This document shows positions 7,539-12,282 of a stretch of 12,282 nt of DNA, in pieces (position 1 is the stretch's first letter; each line of letters begins with the position of its first letter). A program made the position numbers and the translations under genes. Below the pieces are notes generated by a model. It did not search any database, was not told the DNA's origin, and was given only the letters and a program-made list of their open reading frames with translations. The stretch is taken from positions 1-12,282 of the forward strand of contig JBCBGY010000133.1 in NCBI GenBank assembly GCA_038526275.1. The letters are read 5' to 3'. Source of the DNA: 188UL27-1 sp038526275 (GTDB lineage: Bacteria > Pseudomonadota > Alphaproteobacteria > Rhodobacterales > Rhodobacteraceae).

Positions 7539-7776
7539 TTTACGTATCCGTTTATGCCTGTTTAAAGCGCGTTCTTGTTCGCTTCGTTGAATGCAATATC
7601 GGTCAAATGCTGCAATTGCACAATGATCAAATCCAGAATGCCGCTATGCAGAATGTGCATATGTCGGTTTGATGGATTTTTGACCACTAATCCTCGTGGT
7701 TGAGTAAGTTTTCAATGGGTCTTGCGCGTAGAAGCCGGGGATGGCCAGAGTGCGGGGTAACAGGAGGCCGTCGACC

Positions 7777-8850
7777 ATGTCATTGACGAAAGAAAGAGTA
7801 CTTGAGGCGCTGAAATCCGTTGCTCTGCCGAACGGCGGCGACTTGATCGGCCAGGATGTGGTGCGTGCCTTATCCATTGACGGCGATGTGGTGCGGTTCG
7901 TGATCGAAGCGCCTTCGGCTGAGGTCGCCCAAGGTTGGGAGCCTGTGCGTTCCGCGGCGCAAGCGGCCGTGGCGGCCTTGCCGGATGTGGGCTCAGCTTC
8001 CGTTGTGCTCACAGCGCACGGCCCGGCTGCCAAACCCGCAGCGCCGCCAAACCTAAAGATTGGCCGCCACCCAACCCAACAGGACGGCCCCGCCAAAGTC
8101 GCGGGCGTGGATCGCATTTTGGCGGTTGGGTCCGGCAAGGGCGGGGTCGGCAAATCCACCGTGTCTGCCAACTTGGCTGTGGCGCTGGCCCGGGCTGGCC
8201 GAAAGGTCGGTTTGCTTGATGCTGATATATACGGTCCCAGCCAGCCGCGGATGATGGGCGTCTCAAAACGACCTGCCTCGCCTGATGGAAAGATCATTGA
8301 GCCGCTGCACGCTCACAACGTTACTATGATGTCGATCGGGTTGATGGTTGACCCTGATCAGGCGGTTGTTTGGCGCGGGCCCATGCTGATGGGGGCGCTC
8401 CAGCAAATGCTGGGGCAAGTCCGTTGGGGCGAACTGGATGTGCTGATCGTGGATCTGCCACCGGGTACAGGGGACGTACAGCTCACGCTATGCCAGAAGT
8501 CGCAGGTCACGGGCGCTGTCGTCGTGTCGACACCGCAGGATGTGGCCCTGCTCGACGCGCGACGGGCGCTGAACATGTTTGAAAAGCTCGGGACGCCCGT
8601 ATTGGGGCTGATCGAAAACATGTCGAGCTATGTCTGTCCGAAATGCGGTCATGAAGCGCATTTGTTCGGCCACGGAGGGGTTGCCGCCGAAGCGGATCGG
8701 CTGGGCCTGCCGTTCCTGGGCGCGTTGCCATTGGAACTCGAAACCCGCCTGGCTGGAGACAATGGCGTTCCGATTGCCGCTGGTGATAGCGCCGCCGCAG
8801 AAGCCTACGCCCGGTTGGCGGATCGTTTTGTCCAGGGTGGGATGGCGTAG
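7777..8850 (+). CDS. apbC: Mrp/ApbC-family Fe-S cluster carrier ATPase
   Basis: The 357-residue protein belongs to the Mrp/NBP35/ApbC group, cytoplasmic P-loop ATPases that carry Fe-S clusters to target proteins. Residues 1-80 form a MIP18/DUF59-type domain, followed by a Pro/Ala-rich linker (about 82-100). The ATPase domain has the deviant Walker A GSGKGGVGKST (118-128) with its signature lysine K121, DADIYGPSQPRMMG (148-161), Walker B LIVDLPPGTGD (223-233), and the CPKC pair (C287, C290) that binds the bridging cluster at the dimer interface. I chose ATG 7777 because AGGAGG (7762-7767) stands 9 bases before it and the family N-terminus begins there; an in-frame ATG at 7741 lacks a ribosome site. 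A TTGACC (7680-7685) upstream may be a -35 element, but no good -10 follows. The dcw leader lies downstream. Confidence 0.95.
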   Translation: MSLTKERVLEALKSVALPNGGDLIGQDVVRALSIDGDVVRFVIEAPSAEVAQGWEPVRSAAQAAVAALPDVGSASVVLTAHGPAAKPAAPPNLKIGRHPTQQDGPAKVAGVDRILAVGSGKGGVGKSTVSANLAVALARAGRKVGLLDADIYGPSQPRMMGVSKRPASPDGKIIEPLHAHNVTMMSIGLMVDPDQAVVWRGPMLMGALQQMLGQVRWGELDVLIVDLPPGTGDVQLTLCQKSQVTGAVVVSTPQDVALLDARRALNMFEKLGTPVLGLIENMSSYVCPKCGHEAHLFGHGGVAAEADRLGLPFLGALPLELETRLAGDNGVPIAAGDSAAAEAYARLADRFVQGGMA

Positions 8851-9262
8851 ACGCCACGTTTCAGACCAGCCCAAGGCCTTATGGTGTGTCCTATTGGTCC
8901 ACCCGGTTGGCGGGTTCCCATTTGTTCCAGTCCTTCCACGGGAAATCGTGGGAATGATGCATCACATGCCGCAAGAACCGAATCATCTGGCGTTCAATGG
9001 ACCGATTCAGGGCTGGAAATCCTGTTAACCTTCGAATAATCGCGCCGCAGAGCAACTTTTTTGCGTATCCTTCGGGAAATTATGGGCAACCCACCGCTTG
9101 GCTTGTGGATACAACATATAGGTGTATTGGATTGCGCTTGGCCCATATAGGCGCCCGTCCAAGGAAATTTCTCCCAGTTTCAACTATTTCGATCGACGGG
9201 AGATCAATGTATTCCCGCAAAAAAGCATTGAGTGCCATGAATTCCCATGGCATACCAATCCT
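8851..9262. other. long intergenic region before the dcw leader, no convincing gene
   Basis: No reading frame here looks like a gene, and no tRNA, RNase P RNA, tmRNA or SRP RNA signature was found. Notable items are a cluster of GGGA/TCCC words at 8915-8955, with CGGGA and TGGGA spaced 10 bases apart inside a TTCCCA/TGGGAA inverted repeat; TTAACCTT (9025-9032), close to a CtrA half site; a GATTC (GANTC) site near 9004; TGTGGATAC (9104-9112), one base off a DnaA box; and two copies each of CGCTTGGC (9095, 9135) and CATATAGGYG (9115, 9144). An open frame from 9207 to 9419 has GGGAG before its ATG, but its codon use is unlike the neighbours and it runs through the structured leader RNA. Confidence 0.5.
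9228..9256 (+). promoter_or_regulatory. candidate dcw/UpsM promoter
   Basis: TTGAGT (9228-9233, 4 of 6) and CATACC (9251-9256, 3 of 6) stand 17 bases apart. A start near 9263 would give a leader of about 248 bases and a terminated RNA of about 208 bases, close to the 268 and 206 I recall for R. sphaeroides. On the minus strand TGGGA (9247-9243) and TGGCA (9237-9233), 10 bases apart, resemble a degenerate MraZ box in the spacer. The hexamers are weak, so size agreement is the main support. Confidence 0.35.
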
Positions 9263-9470
9263 GCGAACTGAAGTTGGATACTTACCGGGGCACCCCAACG
9301 ACCCCACCGCTAAAAAAGCAGGTTTCATACAGGGCTCCGCCTTCATCGCACCGAAAGATCCGGCGCCTGCGCGAGCAGACATCCCCCCAGGTGGCGCAGG
9401 GGCCGGACATACCCAGTGATGGGACGAGGGCGGCGGATCGGGCAGTGGCAGCAGCTCGATCCGCCGTTTT
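9263..9470 (+). ncRNA. upsM: UpsM-like sRNA / extended 5' leader of the dcw operon
   Basis: This stretch before mraZ ends in two strong stem-loops. The first pairs 9360-9372 with 9394-9406, 12 of 13 positions, around a 21-base loop rich in C. The second is the terminator at 9431-9470. In Rhodobacteraceae the dcw cluster is known to have an uncommonly long 5' leader with a Rho-independent terminator; termination releases the sRNA UpsM, which is cleaved by RNase E under stress, and read-through gives the mraZ mRNA. Position, orientation, length and terminator fit that description. Only 40 bases lie between the terminator and mraZ, too few for an independent promoter, so read-through is likely needed to express the operon. 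The 5' end is a guess from a weak promoter; sequence identity to known UpsM could not be tested. Confidence 0.6.
9431..9470 (+). terminator. Rho-independent terminator/attenuator in the mraZ leader
   Basis: CGGCGGATCG (9431-9440) pairs perfectly with CGATCCGCCG (9457-9466), and three further pairs (G-U, G-C, C-G) extend the stem inward to a 10-base loop. TTTT (9467-9470) follows. The other strand has no T tract, so it acts on plus-strand RNA. The U run is short, consistent with partial termination. Confidence 0.75.
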
Positions 9471-9510
9471 CATGTTCAGGAAGCATTTGGGGGCGTGAAG
9501 GAGTGCCGCC

Positions 9511-10017
9511 TTGGCGGTCAGGTTCAGAGGCGAAAGCCACCATAAGGTGGATAGTAAAGGACGGGTGTCTATCCCCGCCCTGTTTCGCCGTGTCCTGGAA
9601 TCAGGCGATCCAGACTGGACCGATGGGTTGAATCCGAACCTCGTGATCGTCTACGGGCCCGCGCGTCAAACCTACCTGGAATGCTACACGATTGAGGCGA
9701 TCAACGAGGTCGATGACAAGATCGCGGCCATGCCTCGCGGCAGCCAGCCGCGCCGGATGCTGGAGCGTATGTTCAACGGCCAGTCCTTTCCAACAAATGT
9801 TGACGATACGGGCCGGTTGGTCTTGCCGCAAAAGCTGCGGGAAAAGATTGGCCTGAAGTCCGAAGCCTTCTTCATTGCGACGGGCGACACGTTCCAGATC
9901 TGGAACCCTGACACCTTTGAAGCCGAAGAGGCGGCGAAGGCGGAAGAATGGCTGGAAACATTCCCAGAAGATTTTGATCCGCTCACTTTGCTGGATCAGG
10001 GGCAGGGGGCCGCCTGA
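9511..10017 (+). CDS. mraZ: MraZ, DNA-binding regulator of the dcw cluster (TTG start)
   Basis: The 168-residue product is the first protein of the division and cell wall cluster. MraZ has two AbrB-like swapped-hairpin halves; both signature loops are visible, DSKGRVSIP (14-22) and DDTGRLVLP (98-106). The protein forms a ring and represses its own operon in E. coli by binding spaced TGGG repeats. The C-terminal tail (about 136-168) is acidic and slightly longer than in E. coli MraZ (152 residues). The start codon is TTG: AAGGAG (9498-9503) stands 7 bases before it, and the conserved N-terminus (FRGESHHKVDSKGR) leaves no room for a later start; no ATG or GTG fits in frame with that ribosome site. 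An attenuator-like terminator lies 40 bases upstream; rsmH begins 3 bases after the stop codon. Confidence 0.96.
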   Translation: MAVRFRGESHHKVDSKGRVSIPALFRRVLESGDPDWTDGLNPNLVIVYGPARQTYLECYTIEAINEVDDKIAAMPRGSQPRRMLERMFNGQSFPTNVDDTGRLVLPQKLREKIGLKSEAFFIATGDTFQIWNPDTFEAEEAAKAEEWLETFPEDFDPLTLLDQGQGAA

Positions 10018-10020
10018 GAC

Positions 10021-11007
10021 ATGTCTGCTGCGCCCCAACCTGCCGCGCCGCATGTACCCGTTCTGATCGACTCGTTGATTGCGCAGGTCGCACCGGTGAC
10101 CGGCCATTGGATCGATGGGACCTTTGGGGCGGGCGGCTATACCGAACGGCTGCTGGCCGCCGGGGCGGAGCAGGTCACCGGCATTGATCGGGATCCGACA
10201 GCCGTCGCTGCCGCTGCCTCGCTCGTCGCGCGCTGGCCCGACCAGGTGCACCTTGTGCAGGACCGGTTTTCAGAGATGGGCCAGCATGTTGCCGCGCCGG
10301 TCGAGGGAGTTGTCTTGGATCTCGGCGTCAGTTCAATGCAGCTTGATCAAGCCGAGCGTGGTTTTTCATTCCTGCGGGACGGGCCGCTGGATATGCGTAT
10401 GGCAGGCGATGGCCCGTCTGCGGCGGATCTGATCAATACTGCGACCGAGGCGCACTTGGCCGATATCCTGTATCACTATGGTGAAGAACGTGCGTCGCGC
10501 CGTATCGCCCGGGCGATACTCGCTGCGCGGCCATTTGAGGGAACACTGGCTCTGGCCGAAACCGTCGCGGCCTGTTTACCGCGCCCGAAACCCGGTCAGG
10601 CCCATCCCGCCACCCGCAGTTTTCAAGCAATCCGTATCGCGGTGAACGACGAGTTTGGCGAGTTGGTGCGCGGGCTCGAGGCCGCCGAACGCGTTTTGAA
10701 GCCCGGTGGCAAACTGGCTGTTGTGACCTTCCATTCGCTGGAGGACCGGGTCGTGAAACGGTTTATCGCCGCGCGAGCCGGAGGCGGCCAGGGCAGTCGA
10801 CACGCGCCGGCAGTTGTGGAGACACCGGCAACACTTACCCCCGTTACCCGTCGGGCCGTCGGGCCGACCGAAGCGGAGACCCGGGCAAATCCACGCGCGA
10901 GATCGGCAAAACTGCGCGTCGCCACCCGGACTGACGCGCCGTTGGGGCCGGTGGATCGAACGGAATTGGGGCTTCCCGGCCCGAAAGACTGGTGGAAGGA
11001 GGCATAA
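10021..11007 (+). CDS. rsmH: 16S rRNA (cytosine(1402)-N4)-methyltransferase RsmH (MraW)
   Basis: The 328-residue enzyme uses S-adenosylmethionine to methylate N4 of C1402 in the ribosomal P site, tuning decoding. Family motifs appear in order: HVPVL (11-15), the SAM-binding loop DGTFGAGGYT (32-41), GIDRDP (54-59) with the acidic residue that contacts the ribose, DLGVSSMQLD (100-109), GPLDMRM (121-127), ATRSFQAIRIAVNDE (197-211) and TFHSLEDRVVKRF (236-248). The C-terminus is a basic, low-complexity stretch ending in DWWKEA, common in alphaproteobacteria. The ATG follows the mraZ stop by 3 bases, with a purine-rich AGGGGG inside the end of mraZ as ribosome site, so the two genes are translationally coupled. 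The stop codon TAA overlaps the ftsL start by one base. Confidence 0.97.
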   Translation: MSAAPQPAAPHVPVLIDSLIAQVAPVTGHWIDGTFGAGGYTERLLAAGAEQVTGIDRDPTAVAAAASLVARWPDQVHLVQDRFSEMGQHVAAPVEGVVLDLGVSSMQLDQAERGFSFLRDGPLDMRMAGDGPSAADLINTATEAHLADILYHYGEERASRRIARAILAARPFEGTLALAETVAACLPRPKPGQAHPATRSFQAIRIAVNDEFGELVRGLEAAERVLKPGGKLAVVTFHSLEDRVVKRFIAARAGGGQGSRHAPAVVETPATLTPVTRRAVGPTEAETRANPRARSAKLRVATRTDAPLGPVDRTELGLPGPKDWWKEA

Positions 11008-11360
11008 TGCGCAGCGTTTTCTTTATCCTTTCGGCCATGGCCGTCATGGGCCTGGCCTATTGGGCCTACCAGGAAAATTACCGAACCCAGGCCAGCTTGC
11101 GTGAAACGGCGCAGGTCCAGTCTGAGATCGCCCAACTGCGGGAAACGTTGAACATTCTGCGGGCCGAATGGGCATATCTCAACAGGCCAGAACGTCTGTC
11201 GGAACTCGCCGCGTTGAACTTTGATCGTCTCGGCTTGCTGCCCTTGGATGCCAGCCAGTTCGGCGACATCGAACAGGTCTCCTATCCGCCGTTGCCAGAG
11301 CCGGACATCACCACCCCGATCGACTTAAGTGCTTATGACATGGATGGAGGCCGCGAATGA
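11007..11360 (+). CDS. ftsL: cell division protein FtsL
   Basis: The 117-residue bitopic membrane protein has almost no cytoplasmic tail, one membrane segment (about residues 3-20), and a periplasmic coiled-coil helix (about 27-60; LRETAQVQSEIAQLRETLNI). A conserved region follows, EWAYLNRPERLSELA, then a proline-rich C-terminus. FtsL forms a complex with FtsB and FtsQ and activates FtsW/FtsI septal synthesis. I chose ATG 11007 because AAGGAGG (10996-11002) precedes it by 4 bases and the rsmH stop overlaps it (TAATG); an in-frame ATG at 10992 would add five residues but spans this ribosome site. Its end overlaps the ftsI start as ATGA. Sequence identity within the family is low, so position in the cluster and topology carry much of the assignment. 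Confidence 0.93.
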   Translation: MRSVFFILSAMAVMGLAYWAYQENYRTQASLRETAQVQSEIAQLRETLNILRAEWAYLNRPERLSELAALNFDRLGLLPLDASQFGDIEQVSYPPLPEPDITTPIDLSAYDMDGGRE

Positions 11361-12282
11361 GTTCGGACCGCCCCGAACCGCCTCTGGTGCGCAAGCCCTT
11401 GCGCCCTTTGGCCAGTATCCTCAAAGCCCGGGCCCAGGGGCAAAACCCCGATGAGATCGCGCGGGAAAATCTTCGTCAACGCAATGAGTTAGGGCGGGAT
11501 AAGCTGCGCCTGCGGGCCGAAGGCCGACTGTTTCTGCTGGGCGTCTGTTTCTTTTGCGCCTTCACGGTCATCGGCGTGCGGATGGGGCATCTTGCCGGGT
11601 CAGAGCCGACAGAGCCGCGCGCGCAGGCCACGGGTGCCTCGATCATCGCGCAACGGGCGGACATCGTTGACCGGAATGGTCGGGTCTTGGCCACCAACCT
11701 CACCACCCACTCGCTCTACGCCCAGCCGCCTTTGATGGTGGAGCCGCACCGGGCCGCAGCCGAACTGGTGAAGATTTTTCCCGATCTCGATGAGGCGCGA
11801 CTGGTGCGGGACTTCACCGGAAAACGCAAATTCATCTGGATCAAAAAGCGGTTGAGCCCCGAACAAATGCAGGCGGTGCATGATATCGGCGATCCCGGCC
11901 TGCTGTTCGGCCCGCGCGAGATGCGGCTTTATCCGAACGGACGACTGGCTGCCCATGTCCTGGGGGGCGCAAGCTTCGGTCGGGAAGGGGTGCATTCGGC
12001 AGAGGTGATCGGCACGGCAGGCATCGAAAAAGCCTATGACGATTTCCTGCGTGATCCAGGCCTGGGGGACAGCCCGCTTGTTCTGTCGCTTGACCTAACG
12101 GTCCAAGCGGCGGCCAAAGATGTGCTGGCCGCAGGCATGGGCCTGATGAACGCCAAGGGCGCCACCAGCATCCTGATGGATATCCACACGGGCGAGATTG
12201 TCTCTCTGGTTTCACTGCCGGACTTTGACCCGAACGACCGGCCCCGCCCTCTGACTGAAGGCGATCAGTCCGACAGCCCGCT
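11357..12282 (+). CDS. ftsI: FtsI (PBP3), septal peptidoglycan transpeptidase, N-terminal part (3' end outside window)
   Basis: The frame starts at ATG 11357, overlapping the ftsL stop as ATGA, and stays open to the last base (308 codons). It is a class B penicillin-binding protein that cross-links septal peptidoglycan with FtsW. A cytoplasmic tail of about 56 mostly charged residues precedes one membrane segment (about 57-79). The class B pedestal motif RADIVDRNGRVLATN (100-114) follows, then the dimerization region with YPNGRLAAHVLGG and the GTAGIEKAYDDFLRD stretch. The transpeptidase domain has just begun (ATSILMDIHTGEIVSLVSLPDFDPN). The catalytic SxxK serine, SxN and KTG motifs lie beyond the window and cannot be checked. 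Related alphaproteobacterial proteins have nearly 600 residues, so about half is present. Confidence 0.95.
   Translation, partial: MSSDRPEPPLVRKPLRPLASILKARAQGQNPDEIARENLRQRNELGRDKLRLRAEGRLFLLGVCFFCAFTVIGVRMGHLAGSEPTEPRAQATGASIIAQRADIVDRNGRVLATNLTTHSLYAQPPLMVEPHRAAAELVKIFPDLDEARLVRDFTGKRKFIWIKKRLSPEQMQAVHDIGDPGLLFGPREMRLYPNGRLAAHVLGGASFGREGVHSAEVIGTAGIEKAYDDFLRDPGLGDSPLVLSLDLTVQAAAKDVLAAGMGLMNAKGATSILMDIHTGEIVSLVSLPDFDPNDRPRPLTEGDQSDSP

Noticed and set aside
7741..7776. Upstream in-frame ATG for mrp adding 12 residues
   Set aside because: There is no ribosome site before 7741, and the added residues span the AGGAGG that serves the ATG at 7777.
7539..7776. RpoH- or EcfG-type promoter for the DUF1127/CcsR-like transcript
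   Set aside because: R. sphaeroides CcsR uses RpoH-type promoters, but I found no CTTG plus -10 pair or GGAAC-N17-CGTT at suitable spacing on the minus strand. The region is AT-richer and contains GCAATTGC, but this is not enough for a call.
9080..9382. 100-codon frame on the minus strand in the mrp-mraZ interval
   Set aside because: No ribosome site, no family resemblance, and antisense to the structured leader.
9207..9419. 70-codon frame with GGGAG before its ATG and a terminator 12 bases after its stop
   Set aside because: Codon third positions are much less GC-rich than in the neighbours, the product has no recognisable feature, and the frame runs through the stem-loops of the UpsM-like leader. 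I consider it a chance frame, though a leader peptide is not excluded.
8851..9510. RNase P RNA, tmRNA or SRP RNA in the long intergenic region
   Set aside because: I looked for the conserved RNase P core (GAGGAAAGTC), a tmRNA tag ending in ALAA/AVAA and the SRP tetraloop region on both strands and found none.

Overview
The window looks like a chromosomal segment of a GC-rich alphaproteobacterium, most likely a member of the Rhodobacteraceae (Rhodobacter/roseobacter group). Three things point there: the mraZ-rsmH-ftsL-ftsI order behind a long structured leader, a DUF1127 gene followed by two hairpins with CCUCCUCCC loops, and a GAAC-N7-GAAC element before uvrD that matches the alphaproteobacterial LexA box. 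No transposase, integrase, tRNA, rRNA or CRISPR array is visible.

Layout. Positions 1-692 (+) hold the C-terminal part of a LysR-type regulator; its DNA-binding domain lies outside the window. It converges on, and overlaps by 3 bases, a small MAPEG-family membrane protein (689-1075, -). That gene sits 9 bases behind pyruvate carboxylase (pyc, 1085-4528, -), so the two are probably co-transcribed. A 215-base divergent intergenic region separates pyc from the UvrD/PcrA-type helicase (4744-7113, +); it carries candidate LexA, DnaA and promoter elements. A 100-base run of N (7115-7214) is an assembly gap directly after the helicase stop codon.

Behind the gap, on the minus strand, lies a DUF1127 gene (7311-7538). 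Its 3' flank (7215-7298) folds into two hairpins, each with CCUCCUCCC in the loop, the second followed by a U tract. This is the signature of the CcsR/cuckoo sRNA family, which in Rhodobacter sphaeroides is co-transcribed with a DUF1127 gene. Divergent from it is the Mrp/ApbC Fe-S carrier ATPase (7777-8850, +).

The last part is the start of the division and cell wall (dcw) cluster. A 660-base region without a convincing gene (8851-9510) ends in two strong stem-loops. The second is a Rho-independent terminator 40 bases before the mraZ start codon, which matches the extended dcw leader and terminator-derived sRNA UpsM described for Rhodobacteraceae. Then come mraZ (TTG start), rsmH, ftsL and ftsI (cut by the window end), linked by a 3-base gap, a TAATG overlap and an ATGA overlap, so they form a tightly coupled operon.

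The protein genes are ordinary housekeeping genes. The most noteworthy content is RNA-level: a CcsR-like element and an UpsM-like leader within 2.3 kb of each other, flanking mrp.
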